Source: Alphaproteobacteria bacterium
GTDB lineage: Bacteria > Pseudomonadota > Alphaproteobacteria > Ferrovibrionales > Ferrovibrionaceae
NCBI GenBank assembly: GCA_947473805.1
Contig: CANJGB010000025.1
Location: 1-51,829, forward strand
Reading direction: 5' to 3'
Length of the DNA stretch: 51,829 nt
Notes under the pieces: generated by a model
What the model was told of the DNA's origin: nothing
The model's input: only the letters and a program-made list of their open reading frames with translations
Databases searched by the model: none
Part shown: piece by piece, positions 1 through 9,807 of the stretch
Layout: every line of letters starts with the position of its first letter
Position numbering within the stretch: position 1 is the first letter of the stretch
Translations under genes and position numbers: made by a program

Positions 1-1220
<1,220 letters not shown>

Positions 1221-1312
1221 TGGGTCCTCGTTACATCCGGCAGGCGGGAACGGCCACGTTGTGCACCGTTCCGGCCCCCTTGGGGTTACCACATTGGGTT
1301 AGCGTGTCGGTT

Positions 1313-1341
1313 ATATAAGTTTGGCCCCATGGGGCCGCAAC
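1313..1341 (-). promoter_or_regulatory. Candidate sigma-32 promoter of dnaK with internal palindrome
   Basis: On the minus strand a GTTG element (1338-1341) and CTTATAT (1313-1319) are separated by 18 bp. This fits the alphaproteobacterial heat-shock consensus CTTG-N17/18-CYTATNT except for one base. The spacer contains a perfect 14-bp palindrome, GGCCCCATGGGGCC (1323-1336). Transcription would start near 1305, giving a leader of about 85 nt before dnaK. No CIRCE (HrcA-binding) inverted repeat is seen here. Confidence 0.6.
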
Positions 1342-1506
1342 CAGCGCGCGCCGCTGCTTTGAAACATTTTTGGTCCGGTGCGGGTGCGAGGGTCGATCCA
1401 TGACCGTGCGCCTGAGTGCGCCGCGTCAAAATGCCGCATATCGTCCATAGGTGCGCGAAATTCTTGAGGAATTCCCGTCGCCCGCAAAACCGGCCATGGT
1501 GGGGGC

Positions 1507-2151
1507 ATGACGACCGACAGGACGAGGCTCGACCCTGCAGCAGTGCTGATCGTGGTCGATGTGCAGAACGGTTTCCTCCCGGGCGGCAGCCTTGCGGTAC
1601 CGGGCGGCGACGAAATCGTGCCGCTGGTGAATCGCATCGCCCGCAAGTTCCACAATGTGGTGTTGACCCAGGACTGGCATACACCCGGCCACATCTCATT
1701 CGCCTCGGCTCATGCCGGCCGCCGGCCTTTTGACCTGGCCACCCTGCCCTACGGCGCGCAGGTCCTGTGGCCCGACCACTGCGTCCAGGGCACGGCCAGA
1801 GCCGAACTGGCGGCCGAGCTCGACATTCCCCATGCCCAGCTCATTGTGCGCAAGGGCTACCACGCGGGCGTCGACAGCTACTCCGCCTTCTACGAAGCCG
1901 ACCGGACGACACCGACCGGCCTCGGCGGTTATCTGAAACAGCGCGGACTGGGGCCGGTCTACGTGGTCGGCCTGGCCACCGATTTCTGCGTCGCCTGGTC
2001 CGCCATCGATGCCCGGCGCGAGGGGTTCGACACCACGGTGATCGAGGATGCCTGCCGCGCCATCGACGCCAATGGCTCGCTTGCGCAGGCCTGGGCCGAC
2101 ATGGCGGCGGCCGGGGTCAGACGGATCGGCTCGGCCGCGCTGCCGGCGTAA
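1507..2151 (+). CDS. pncA: Nicotinamidase (PncA family)
   Basis: Hydrolyses nicotinamide to nicotinate and ammonia in NAD salvage. The 214-residue isochorismatase-fold protein shows the full catalytic triad: Asp18 in VVDVQNGF, Lys116 in VRKGYH and Cys161 in ATDFCVAWS. It also has the metal-site residues of the PncA branch in DWHTPGHISFAS (Asp56, His58, His62), which separates it from isochorismatases. The ATG at 1507 follows a G-rich stretch and starts just before the conserved strand. It stands alone on the plus strand between dnaK and alkB, and its last 35 bp overlap the 3' end of alkB tail to tail. Confidence 0.93.
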   Translation: MTTDRTRLDPAAVLIVVDVQNGFLPGGSLAVPGGDEIVPLVNRIARKFHNVVLTQDWHTPGHISFASAHAGRRPFDLATLPYGAQVLWPDHCVQGTARAELAAELDIPHAQLIVRKGYHAGVDSYSAFYEADRTTPTGLGGYLKQRGLGPVYVVGLATDFCVAWSAIDARREGFDTTVIEDACRAIDANGSLAQAWADMAAAGVRRIGSAALPA

Positions 2152-2704
2152 CGGTCCGGAACGTCAGGTTGATGCGGGGTCCCTGGACCGCCGCTTCCTT
2201 CGGGATTGCGTGCTGCCAGCCGCGCTGCACGCCGGCCCGCATGACCAGCAGCGACCCGTCGGTCAGCGCGATTTCCACTGGTCGGCCACCGGCGGCTTTT
2301 GGTTTCAGGCGAAACCGTCGCGTGGCACCCAGGCTGAGCGAGGCGATGACCGGATCGGGCCCCAGCTCCGGTTCGTCGTCGCTGTGCCAGCCCATGGAAT
2401 CCGTGCCCGAGCGATACAGATTGGCCAGCACCGAATTGAACGGCTGCCCTGCCCGCGCCGATACCCGCGCACGCAGATGGGCCAGTGCCGGTGTCCACGG
2501 CAGCGGATCGTGGTGGGTGCCGGAATAGACATAGGCCGTGTCCGGATCGCCATGCCATGCCACCAGGCGCGGTACCGGCATCAGTCTGCCGAAGATGCGG
2601 ATGCTCTCCGGCGCAAAGGCGATTTCGCGGCTCAGGGAGGCGAACAGGTCCGCCCGCTCTTCTTCGGCAATAAAGGCCGGGTCGAAGAGCAGGTCAGGCT
2701 GCAC
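2117..2704 (-). CDS. alkB: AlkB-type 2-oxoglutarate/Fe(II) dioxygenase
   Basis: Oxidative demethylase of the AlkB family, which removes alkyl lesions such as 1-methyladenine and 3-methylcytosine from nucleic acids. The 195-residue protein is about the size of the short AlkB/ALKBH2-type members. The Fe(II) ligands are visible as His107 and Asp109 in WHSDDE and His165 in WQHAIPK; the 2-oxoglutarate-binding arginines are Arg177 and Arg183 in PRINLTFR. NLYRSGTDSMGW precedes the first ligands as usual. The start is a GTG at 2704 with AAGGA about 5 nt upstream, inside the end of grpE. Only 8 bp separate it from grpE, so it probably belongs to the hrcA-grpE transcript. The exact substrate cannot be read from the sequence. 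Confidence 0.9.
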   Translation of the reverse strand: MQPDLLFDPAFIAEEERADLFASLSREIAFAPESIRIFGRLMPVPRLVAWHGDPDTAYVYSGTHHDPLPWTPALAHLRARVSARAGQPFNSVLANLYRSGTDSMGWHSDDEPELGPDPVIASLSLGATRRFRLKPKAAGGRPVEIALTDGSLLVMRAGVQRGWQHAIPKEAAVQGPRINLTFRTVTPAARPSRSV

Positions 2705-2712
2705 GGCAGTCC

Positions 2713-3387
2713 TTACGCCTTGGTATCGACCTTCGCGTCGCTGGGGCCGCCCTTGGCGACGCCGACCATGGCCGGGCGCAACAGGCGGTCGGCGACGGTG
2801 TAACCGGGCATGACCACCTGAACGACGGTCCCGGCCGGCTGCGACGGATCGGGCACTTCGAACATCGCCTGGTGCAGGTTCGGGTCGAACCGCTGGCCCT
2901 CGGCCTGGATGCGCTTGATGCCGTGGCGCTCGAACACGTTGACCAGCTCGCGCTCGGTCGCGGCAACGCCCTCAACCAGGTTGCGCAGGGCGGGGTCAAG
3001 GTCGTCCTTCGGTACGGCGGCCAGCGCCCGGCCCAGATTGTCGGCGACCGACAGGATGTCCTTGGCGAACTTGCTGGACGCATATTTCACCGCGTCCTCG
3101 CGGTCGCGCTCCAGACGGCGGCGCAGGTTCTCCATCTCGGCGGCGGTGCGCAGCACCTTGTCCTTCAGTTCAGCGCACTCGCTCTGGGCCGCGGCCAAGG
3201 CGGCCTCGGTCTGCGCCAATTGCTCGGGCGCCAGTGGCACAGGGCCCAGCGGCTCCTCCGCCGGGGCGTTGACCGGCTCGTTCGCGGTCATCGGTTCGGC
3301 ATCGGGCCGCAGCGGCTGGTGAGCCTGCGGGCGGGCGCCGCGCGGGGCGCCGACGGGGGGAATGTCGAGAAAGGGATCGTCAGACAT
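2713..3387 (-). CDS. grpE: Nucleotide exchange factor GrpE
   Basis: Co-chaperone that releases ADP from DnaK. The 224-residue protein has a long acidic, proline-rich N-terminal tail (about 1-50), a coiled coil (about 55-105, with ELKDKVLRTAAEMENLRRRLERD written here in part as ELKDKVLRTAAEMENL), the dimer region FAKDILSVADNLGRAL and the C-terminal beta domain with FDPNLHQAMFEV and VMPGYTVADRLLRPAMVGVA. The ATG at 3387 is chosen; a GTG two codons upstream (3393) is possible. It lies 35 bp after hrcA on the same strand and 8 bp before alkB. Together with hrcA it forms the regulated heat-shock run, though dnaK itself is displaced by alkB and pncA. Confidence 0.96.
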   Translation of the reverse strand: MSDDPFLDIPPVGAPRGARPQAHQPLRPDAEPMTANEPVNAPAEEPLGPVPLAPEQLAQTEAALAAAQSECAELKDKVLRTAAEMENLRRRLERDREDAVKYASSKFAKDILSVADNLGRALAAVPKDDLDPALRNLVEGVAATERELVNVFERHGIKRIQAEGQRFDPNLHQAMFEVPDPSQPAGTVVQVVMPGYTVADRLLRPAMVGVAKGGPSDAKVDTKA

Positions 3388-3422
3388 GGTCACACTCTAC
3401 AACGGATGGAACGACGCCGGGT

Positions 3423-4457
3423 TCACCCCAGCACGCGGCCGACCACCTGGGCGGTGAAATCGACCATCGGAATGATGCGGGCATAGTTCATGCGGGTCGG
3501 GCCAATCACGCCGATCGCGCCGACCACTTCCTGCCGCCCATTACGGAACGGCGCGACAATGGTGGTGCAGCCGGTCAGCGAGAAAAGCTTGTTCTCCGAG
3601 CCGATGAAGATCTGGACGCCGTCGCCCTTCTGGGTGACCTCGATCAGGTTCAGCAGTTCCTGCTCCTGCTCCAGCTCTTCCATCAGCTGGCGGATGCGCT
3701 CCAGGTCGCCGACGGCGCTGACATCTTCCAGCAGGCGGGCCTGGCCGCGCACGATCAGGGTGCCGCGACCGCCCTCGTTGCTCCAGACCGCAAGCCCGGC
3801 CTGGACCACCTTCTGGGCCAGTTCGTCCAGTTCGGCCTTGCGCTGGCCCAGTTCGGCCTCGATTTCGGTGCGGGCGTTCGCGATGGTCCGGCCGCGCAGC
3901 CGGTCGGTCAGGTAGTTGGTCGCCTGGGCCAGGGCCGATCGCGGCAGGTTCAGCGGCAAGTCGATGACTCGGTTCTCGACCAGGCCGTTCTCCATGACCA
4001 GCACGACCAGAGCCTTGCCGGGGCCGAGGTCGACAAACTCGATCTGGCGCAGGGTGGTTTCCTGCTTCGGCGCCACGACCAGGCCGGCGCAATGCGACAG
4101 GCCCGACAGCATGGCGGTCGCCTCGGTCAGCACGTCCTGCACGCCACGGCCCTGGGCGGCACAGCGCACCTCGATGGAGCCGCGCTCCTCGGGCGTCAGG
4201 TCGCCCAGCTGCAGCAGGCCGTCCACGAACATGCGCAGGCCCGCCTGGGTCGGCAGGCGGCCGGCCGAGGTATGGGGGGCGTACAGCAGCCCGGCGTCTT
4301 CCAGGTCGGCCATGACGTTGCGGATCGAGGCCGGGGACAGGCGGCCCTCCAGCTTTTTAGACAGCAGACGGCTGCCGACCGGCTCACCGGTCTGCACATA
4401 GGCGTCGACGATCTGCCGGAAGATCTCCCGGCTGCGCTCGTTCAATTCCTGGATCAT
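3423..4457 (-). CDS. hrcA: Heat-inducible transcription repressor HrcA
   Basis: Repressor of class I heat-shock genes; binds CIRCE inverted repeats. The N-terminal winged helix is seen in LNERSREIFRQIVDAY, GEPVGSRLLSKKL and LSPASIRNVMADLEDAGLL, followed by PHTSAGRLPTQAGLRMFVD and the GAF-like C-terminal region. It ends with the family signature GVIGPTRMNYARIIPMVD. The ATG at 4457 gives 344 residues; an upstream GTG at 4490 would add 11 residues without family support. It heads the hrcA-grpE-alkB run and is divergent from rph. No CIRCE element was found in its upstream region or before dnaK, so the target operon (groESL elsewhere, perhaps) is not in this window. Confidence 0.96.
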   Translation of the reverse strand: MIQELNERSREIFRQIVDAYVQTGEPVGSRLLSKKLEGRLSPASIRNVMADLEDAGLLYAPHTSAGRLPTQAGLRMFVDGLLQLGDLTPEERGSIEVRCAAQGRGVQDVLTEATAMLSGLSHCAGLVVAPKQETTLRQIEFVDLGPGKALVVLVMENGLVENRVIDLPLNLPRSALAQATNYLTDRLRGRTIANARTEIEAELGQRKAELDELAQKVVQAGLAVWSNEGGRGTLIVRGQARLLEDVSAVGDLERIRQLMEELEQEQELLNLIEVTQKGDGVQIFIGSENKLFSLTGCTTIVAPFRNGRQEVVGAIGVIGPTRMNYARIIPMVDFTAQVVGRVLG

Positions 4458-4585
4458 GGCCCGCGATATGTAGGCAGTGTGGCTTGGCACGTCAACGCGG
4501 CGGGGTATGCAGGCGCTCGGCCACCGGGGTGGACGGGTGGGCCGCTGGCCGCTAGAACCTGCCCTCCATCAGGAAAGGAAGTTTC

Positions 4586-5302
4586 ATGCGCCCCTCCGGC
4601 CGCACACCCAGCCAGTTGCGCGAGGTCAGCCTCGAACCCGGCTTCTCGAAATATGCCGAGGGGTCCTGCCTGGTGAAGTTCGGCGGCACCCACGTGCTGT
4701 GCACCGCCTCGATCGACGAGCGCGTGCCGCCGTTTTTGCGCAATACCGGCAAGGGCTGGGTCACAGCGGAATATGGCATGCTGCCGCGCTCGACCCATAC
4801 CCGCACCGACCGCGAGGCGGCCAAGGGCAAGCAGTCGGGCCGCACCCAGGAAATCCAGCGCCTGATCGGGCGCTCGCTCCGCGCCGTCACCAACCTGACC
4901 GGTTTCGGCGAGCGGCAGATCAAGGTCGATTGCGACGTGCTGCAGGCCGATGGCGGCACCCGCACGGCGTCGATCACCGGCTCATGGGTGGCGCTGCACT
5001 TCGCGTTCAAGAAGCTGGTCGAGCAGAAGCTGATCGCGGCCAATCCGCTGACGGGCCTGGTCGCCGCGGTCAGCTGCGGCCTGTACAAGGGCACGCCGGT
5101 GTTGGACCTCGACTATGCCGAGGATTCCGATGCCCAGGCGGACGCCAATTTCGTGCTGACCGGCGATGGCCGCATCATCGAGATCCAGGGCACCGCGGAG
5201 CAGGAACCCTTCACCGACGCCGAGTTCGCGGCGTTGTTCGCACTGGCGAAGCAGGGCGTGGCCGATCTCAGCGTCCTGCAGCAAAAGGCGGTCGGTCTTT
5301 GA
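4586..5302 (+). CDS. rph: Ribonuclease PH
   Basis: Phosphorolytic 3'-5' exoribonuclease that trims tRNA 3' ends. It is 238 residues, the usual length, with the family start [20 protein letters not shown], the phosphate/active-site stretch [14 protein letters not shown] and [15 protein letters not shown], and the catalytic acidic segment [21 protein letters not shown]. An AGGAAAGGAAG ribosome-binding site precedes the ATG. It starts the rph-rdgB-hemW operon; its TGA stop overlaps the TTG start of rdgB. hrcA is divergent, with about 130 bp between the starts. Confidence 0.97.
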   Translation: MRPSGRTPSQLREVSLEPGFSKYAEGSCLVKFGGTHVLCTASIDERVPPFLRNTGKGWVTAEYGMLPRSTHTRTDREAAKGKQSGRTQEIQRLIGRSLRAVTNLTGFGERQIKVDCDVLQADGGTRTASITGSWVALHFAFKKLVEQKLIAANPLTGLVAAVSCGLYKGTPVLDLDYAEDSDAQADANFVLTGDGRIIEIQGTAEQEPFTDAEFAALFALAKQGVADLSVLQQKAVGL

Positions 5303-5904
5303 GCCGACGTTTCCAGGGCGGCCGGCTGGTCATTGCCAGTCACAACCAGGGCAAGGTGCGCGAGATCGATGACCTGCTGCGGCCGTACCAGGTCGAAGTG
5401 GTCAGTGCCGGCGCCCTTGGCCTGCCGGAGCCCGAGGAAACCGGCACGACCTATGTCGAGAACGCGGTGCTGAAGGCGCGTGCCGCGACGATGGCCGCGA
5501 ACCTGCCGGCTTTGGCCGACGATTCCGGCTTCGCGGTGCTCGCGCTGAACGGCGACCCCGGTCTTTACTCCGCGCGGTGGGCGGGGCCAGCCAAGGACTT
5601 CACCTTTGCCATGACCCGCGTGCGCGACGCCATGCTGGCCAGCGGCAGCGATGACAAGCAGGCGGAGTTCGTTTGCGCGCTGGCTTTGGCCTGGCCCGAT
5701 GGTCATGCCGAGGCTTTCGAAGGCCGCCTGCCTGGCACGGTCGTCTGGCCGCCGCGCGGGACCAAGGGCTTCGGCTATGATCCGATGTTCGTGGCCGCGG
5801 GCGGCACGTTGACCTTCGGCGAAATGGACCCGGACGCCAAGCATGCGATCAGCCACCGCGCCATCGCGTTCCGCCAGCTCATCGATGCGTGCTTCCGCGC
5901 CTGA
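5299..5904 (+). CDS. rdgB: dITP/XTP pyrophosphatase (RdgB/HAM1)
   Basis: House-cleaning nucleotide pyrophosphatase that hydrolyses non-canonical purine triphosphates (dITP, XTP). The 201-residue protein has the nucleotide-binding start [29 protein letters not shown], the catalytic [25 protein letters not shown] in part, and the C-terminal [11 protein letters not shown] and [12 protein letters not shown]. The start is taken as a TTG at 5299, which overlaps the rph TGA by three bases; no better start lies nearby and the length then matches the family. The frame stays open far upstream but that part is only a shadow of rph. hemW begins before this gene ends (20-bp overlap), so translation is probably coupled along the operon. 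Confidence 0.93.
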   Translation: MSRRFQGGRLVIASHNQGKVREIDDLLRPYQVEVVSAGALGLPEPEETGTTYVENAVLKARAATMAANLPALADDSGFAVLALNGDPGLYSARWAGPAKDFTFAMTRVRDAMLASGSDDKQAEFVCALALAWPDGHAEAFEGRLPGTVVWPPRGTKGFGYDPMFVAAGGTLTFGEMDPDAKHAISHRAIAFRQLIDACFRA

Positions 5905-7060
5905 CGCGCCGCGGCCGGGCTTCGGCATCTACATTCACTGGCCGTTCTGCCTGTCGAAATGCCCGTACTGCGACTTCAACTCGCATGTCCGCGCGCAGGT
6001 CGATCATGCGCGCTGGCAGGATGCGCTGCTGCGCGACCTCGCCCATGCCGCGTCGCTCGCACCAGGCCGCACGGTGGACAGCATCTTCTTCGGTGGCGGC
6101 ACACCGTCTCTGATGCCATCGGCCCTCGTCGCCGCGTTGATCGACGGCGTGCGCCGGCACTGGGCAGTCGCGCCTGATCTCGAGATTACGCTGGAGGCAA
6201 ATCCGACCTCGGTCGAAGCCGCGAACTTCCGGGACCTCGCCGTGGCCGGCGTGAACCGCGTGTCGCTGGGCGTGCAGGCGCTCGATGACGCCGTGCTGAA
6301 ATTTCTCGGCCGCGGCCACAGCGCCGATGAGGCGTTGAAGGCTGTGGACCTCGCACGTCGCACCTTCCCGCGCTTCTCGTTCGATCTCATCTATGCGCGG
6401 CCGCGCCAGACGCCGGACGCGTGGCGTGAAGAACTGCGCCGCGCACTGGGCTTCGCTGGCGATCACCTGTCGCTCTACACGCTGACCATCGAGCAGAACA
6501 CCGGCTTTGCCGGCGCGGTAAAGCGTCGCGAGTGGTTGCCGCCGGATGACGAGGCGGTCGCCAGCCTCTACGAGCTGACCCAGGAAGAAATGGAACGCGC
6601 CGGCCTGCCGGCGTACGAGATTTCCAATCATGCGCGGCCCGGCAGCGAATGCCGGCACAACCTCGTCTACTGGCGCTATGGCGATTACGCCGGTATCGGC
6701 CCCGGCGCACATGGTCGTCTCAACACCGCGCATGGTCGTCGCGCGACGCAGCAATACCGCAAGCCCGAGGCGTGGCTCGAGGCCGTCGAGGCGCGCGGCC
6801 ACGGTTTCGAGACGGACGACGTCGTCACGCCCGATGACGCGGTCGTGGAATCGCTGATGATGGGCCTGCGCCTGGCCGAGGGAATCTGGTTCGAGAATTT
6901 CCGGGCTGCGACGGGGCAGGACCTGATCGCATCGATCCAGTCTGCCGGCCTGCGCCGCATGATCGACGGCGGTTTCCTTGTGCAGGACACGGCACGGCTT
7001 GTCGCCACGCCGCGCGGCCGCCACGTTCTGGATGGCGTGCTGAAGGCCCTGCTGGTTTAG
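5885..7060 (+). CDS. hemW: Heme chaperone HemW (HemN-like radical SAM protein)
   Basis: Radical SAM protein of the HemN/HemW family; HemW binds heme and delivers it to respiratory enzymes. The 4Fe-4S cluster motif CxxxCxxC is present in [11 protein letters not shown], preceded by GIYIHWPF, and followed by [10 protein letters not shown] and LEANPTS. It lacks the extra N-terminal cysteine of true HemN (CxxxCxxCxC), which supports HemW rather than a coproporphyrinogen dehydrogenase. The ATG at 5885 gives 391 residues and overlaps rdgB by 20 bp; a farther upstream ATG at 5843 only adds low-complexity residues. Its last 4 bp overlap the end of the lppC-like gene on the other strand. Confidence 0.93.
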   Translation: MRASAPDAPRPGFGIYIHWPFCLSKCPYCDFNSHVRAQVDHARWQDALLRDLAHAASLAPGRTVDSIFFGGGTPSLMPSALVAALIDGVRRHWAVAPDLEITLEANPTSVEAANFRDLAVAGVNRVSLGVQALDDAVLKFLGRGHSADEALKAVDLARRTFPRFSFDLIYARPRQTPDAWREELRRALGFAGDHLSLYTLTIEQNTGFAGAVKRREWLPPDDEAVASLYELTQEEMERAGLPAYEISNHARPGSECRHNLVYWRYGDYAGIGPGAHGRLNTAHGRRATQQYRKPEAWLEAVEARGHGFETDDVVTPDDAVVESLMMGLRLAEGIWFENFRAATGQDLIASIQSAGLRRMIDGGFLVQDTARLVATPRGRHVLDGVLKALLV

Positions 7061-8535
7061 TTGACGTTCGCCTGGAAGGTGTTGGGCGCCGGATCGACGA
7101 CGCGGAAGCCGCGCGGCGCCACCTCGATGACCGCAAGGCCGCGCTGGTTCAGTCCATCGGGCCGCAGGCGGAACAGGCCCTCGTAACCGGCGAAGCCGTC
7201 GGGATTGGTCAGGCGGTCCACCGTGAACGGTTGTGCCGACCCGTCACGCGCCAGCACCGCCGCCAGTGCGACGGCGTCGAACGCGATGCTGGAAATGCGC
7301 AGCGGCCGGCGGCCATAGGCCTGTTCGAACCGCTTCTGGAACTCGGCTACGCCGCGCGGATCGGCGCTGGCGAACCAGCCCCCCTGCATGGCCGGCTCGG
7401 CGCCCACCGTCGGGTCGTCCCACAGGCCGGTACCGAGATAGCGCACCTTCTTGGGGTCCAGTTCAAAGAACGCCAGCATGGTGGCGAGCGAGCGCAAGCG
7501 CTGCCCACCCTCGGGCAGGAAAACCGCATCGATACTGCCGTCGCTCAGCGCCTCGAGGCCCTGCAGGCGCTGCAGCGCGGTCTTTGACAGGTCATCGGTC
7601 TGGCCTTCCAGCGCCTTGCGCTGTTCCGCCAATTGCTGTTTGCGCTGGTCGTAGTGGGCGAAGGCGCGCGCCGCCGGGGTGATGTCGGTTGCATCGGCGG
7701 CGTAGGACTGTACCCGCGCGATTTCACCGCCGCCGGCCTCGACCGCGCGACGCAAGGCGGCCGTCGTAGCGGCGCCGTAGGGCGTATCCGGACCCAGCGC
7801 GCCGAACCGGCTAAGCCCCTTGGCGCGGGCAAAGCCGACCACCCGCTCGACCTGCTCCTCCGGGGTCAGGCCCAGCAGCCAGACCCCATTGCCCGCCACG
7901 CTGCGGTCGGTCGAGAAGGTCAGGACCGGCACGTTGCTCAGGCGGGCGACACCAGCCACTGCCGGCACGTCCGCCGCAAACACCGGTCCGATGATCAATT
8001 GGGCGCCCTCAGCCAGCACCGCCTGGGCGGCCTCGGCGGCGCCTTCCGGCGTGCCCTTGGTGTCTCGCGGCATCAGGCTCAGCTTGTCGTCGCCGAAATC
8101 GAACAGCGCGATTTGCGCGGCATCCAGCAGGGCGCTGCCCAGATTGGCATTCGGGCCACTCAGCGGCACCAGCAGCGCCACGGGGATTGCGCCGGCGGCC
8201 GGCGCGCGCAGCACAGGCGCGGCCAGGCCTGGCGGGGGAACGATGGCCGGCGGCTCGCTTTCCAGTGGCTTGGTTTCTATAACGACAGGGGGCGCTGTCA
8301 CGACTGGCGGGCTGGTGACCGATGGGGCGGGCGGTACATTGGCCTGCGGCACGGGCACGGGTGCGGGCGGCGGGGTCTGGGCGGTACGGGCGGCGGGCGG
8401 TTGGGGTTTAGACGGGTTAAGGGCCCATCCCACCGGGTTGCGATAGTCGACGCCGCCGCAACCGGCGAGAACGAGCAATGCCACGAGGCACGGCAACAGG
8501 TGCAGGACGCTTCTAAAGAATGCCAAGCGAACCAC
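7057..8535 (-). CDS. LppC/LpoA-like lipoprotein, penicillin-binding protein activator family
   Basis: Exported lipoprotein with a type 1 periplasmic-binding-protein fold. The LppC family includes LpoA, an outer-membrane activator of penicillin-binding proteins. A signal peptide ends in the lipobox LVLAGC; then a proline-rich linker (about residues 40-100) leads to the folded domain with IPVALLVPLSGPNANLGSAL, DTKGTPEGAAEAA and VPVLTFSTDRSVAG. The start is a GTG at 8535, because AGGAGG (8542-8547) lies 6 nt before it; the longer frame starting TTG at 8550 would place that site inside the gene. 492 residues. The start overlaps the start of rsmI on the other strand by about 16 bp. Whether it really activates a PBP here is inference from the family. 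Confidence 0.85.
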   Translation of the reverse strand: MVRLAFFRSVLHLLPCLVALLVLAGCGGVDYRNPVGWALNPSKPQPPAARTAQTPPPAPVPVPQANVPPAPSVTSPPVVTAPPVVIETKPLESEPPAIVPPPGLAAPVLRAPAAGAIPVALLVPLSGPNANLGSALLDAAQIALFDFGDDKLSLMPRDTKGTPEGAAEAAQAVLAEGAQLIIGPVFAADVPAVAGVARLSNVPVLTFSTDRSVAGNGVWLLGLTPEEQVERVVGFARAKGLSRFGALGPDTPYGAATTAALRRAVEAGGGEIARVQSYAADATDITPAARAFAHYDQRKQQLAEQRKALEGQTDDLSKTALQRLQGLEALSDGSIDAVFLPEGGQRLRSLATMLAFFELDPKKVRYLGTGLWDDPTVGAEPAMQGGWFASADPRGVAEFQKRFEQAYGRRPLRISSIAFDAVALAAVLARDGSAQPFTVDRLTNPDGFAGYEGLFRLRPDGLNQRGLAVIEVAPRGFRVVDPAPNTFQANVN

Positions 8536-9434
8536 GCGAACCCTCCTCAAGCCTTCCGGCGGCGCACCATAGATTTGCCGGTGTCCCGCCGCAACCGCTC
8601 CTGCCCGGCCTCTACCTGGTGGCGACGCCGATCGGCAATCTGGGCGACATTACCCTGCGCGCCCTCGATTGCCTCGCCGGCGTCGACCTGATCGCCTGCG
8701 AGGATACCCGCGTTACCGCCAAGCTGCTTGGCCGCTACGGTATAACGACGCAGACGACCGCATATCACGACCACAATGCGGCGAAAGTTCGCCCCGGCCT
8801 GTTGCGCCGCCTGGGGGCCGGCCTGCGGGTGGCGCTGGTCTCCGACGCCGGCACGCCCCTCGTTAACGACCCCGGCTACAAACTGGTGCGCGAGGCGGTG
8901 GCCGCCGGCATCAGCGTCACTGCCCTTCCCGGACCTTCCGCCGTGCTGGCCGCCCTGTCGCTCGCCGCGGTGCCGACCGACCGCTTCCTGTTCGCCGGCT
9001 TCCTGCCGCCCAAGGGCGAGGGGCGCCGCAAGGTACTGGCCGAACTGGCGCGGGTGCCGGCCTCCCTGATCTTTTTCGAAGGCGTCTCCCGTGTCGCCGA
9101 TGCGGTGGCCGACATGGCGCAGGTGCTGGGCGGCGAACGCAGCGCGGCGGTGGCGCGCGAGCTGACCAAGCTGCACGAGGAAGTGCGGCGCGGCACGCTG
9201 GCCGACCTCGCGGCAAGCTATGTCGATACCGACGACCCGCGCGGCGAAGTCGTCATCGTCGTCGGTCCGCCGGTCGAGGCCGCGGCGACCGAGGCCGATA
9301 TCGACGTGGCGCTGCGCACGGCACTGGCGACGATGAGCGTGCGCGAGGCGGCCGATGCCGTGGCAGGCGCGACGGGTGCGCCGCGCCGCGCCGTCTATGC
9401 GCGTGCTTTGGCGCTGAAGGGCGATGGACGCTGA
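8520..9434 (+). CDS. rsmI: 16S rRNA 2'-O-ribose C1402 methyltransferase RsmI
   Basis: SAM-dependent methyltransferase (tetrapyrrole-methylase fold) that modifies C1402 of 16S rRNA in the ribosomal P site. Recognised from GLYLVATPIGNLGDITLRAL, ACEDTRVTAKLL, YHDHNA, LVSDAGTPLVNDPGYKLV, TALPGPSAVLAALSLA and FLFAGFLPPKGEGRR. 304 residues, with a variable N-terminal tail of about 28 residues before the core. The ATG at 8520 places the 5' end across the start of the divergent lppC-like gene. In many proteobacteria rsmI, yraN and an LppC gene sit together, as here. It overlaps yraN by 11 bp. Confidence 0.95.
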   Translation: MPSEPREPSSSLPAAHHRFAGVPPQPLLPGLYLVATPIGNLGDITLRALDCLAGVDLIACEDTRVTAKLLGRYGITTQTTAYHDHNAAKVRPGLLRRLGAGLRVALVSDAGTPLVNDPGYKLVREAVAAGISVTALPGPSAVLAALSLAAVPTDRFLFAGFLPPKGEGRRKVLAELARVPASLIFFEGVSRVADAVADMAQVLGGERSAAVARELTKLHEEVRRGTLADLAASYVDTDDPRGEVVIVVGPPVEAAATEADIDVALRTALATMSVREAADAVAGATGAPRRAVYARALALKGDGR

Positions 9435-9786
9435 ACGCCGTCGCGCGGCAGAGCGCGGCGGCCGGATCGCCGAGACTGTGGCTGTCTGGCTGTTGCGGCT
9501 GAAAGGCTATCGCATCGTTGCGCGCAACTGGCGCAGCGCTGTGGGCGAGGTCGACATCATCGCGCGGCGTGGCGACCTGCTGGTTGCGGTGGAGGTGAAG
9601 CGGCGGCCCGATGCAACAGGTGCGGCCTTCGCTATTGTCGGCCGCCAGCAGCGGCGCATTGCCGCTGCCGCTGAATTGTTTCGCGCCCGCCAGCCGGATG
9701 CCGCCACATTGTCGCTGCGATTCGACGCCATTTTCGTGGTGCCGGGCCGTCTGCCCCATCATCTGCTTGACGCCTGGAGAGCCTAG
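9424..9786 (+). CDS. yraN: YraN family protein (UPF0102, endonuclease-like fold)
   Basis: Small conserved protein of 120 residues with a predicted PD-(D/E)xK nuclease-like fold and no firmly established role. The family marks are visible: an RGGRIAETVAVWLLRLKGYRIVARNWR-type start (RGGRIAETVAVWLL, GYRIVARNWR), then GEVDIIARRGDLLVAVEVKRR, which carries the E-VD...VEVK acidic/lysine pattern, and LRFDAIFV near the end. It overlaps the last 11 bp of rsmI and is followed 21 bp later by a BON-domain lipoprotein, so the three are probably co-transcribed. Confidence 0.92.
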   Translation: MDAERRRAAERGGRIAETVAVWLLRLKGYRIVARNWRSAVGEVDIIARRGDLLVAVEVKRRPDATGAAFAIVGRQQRRIAAAAELFRARQPDAATLSLRFDAIFVVPGRLPHHLLDAWRA

Positions 9787-9807
9787 GCCACAAACTTGGT
9801 GCCCGCG

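Noticed and set aside
4477-5904. 475-codon fused frame including rdgB
   Set aside because: The first 274 codons are a shadow of rph; the rdgB family length fits a start at 5299.
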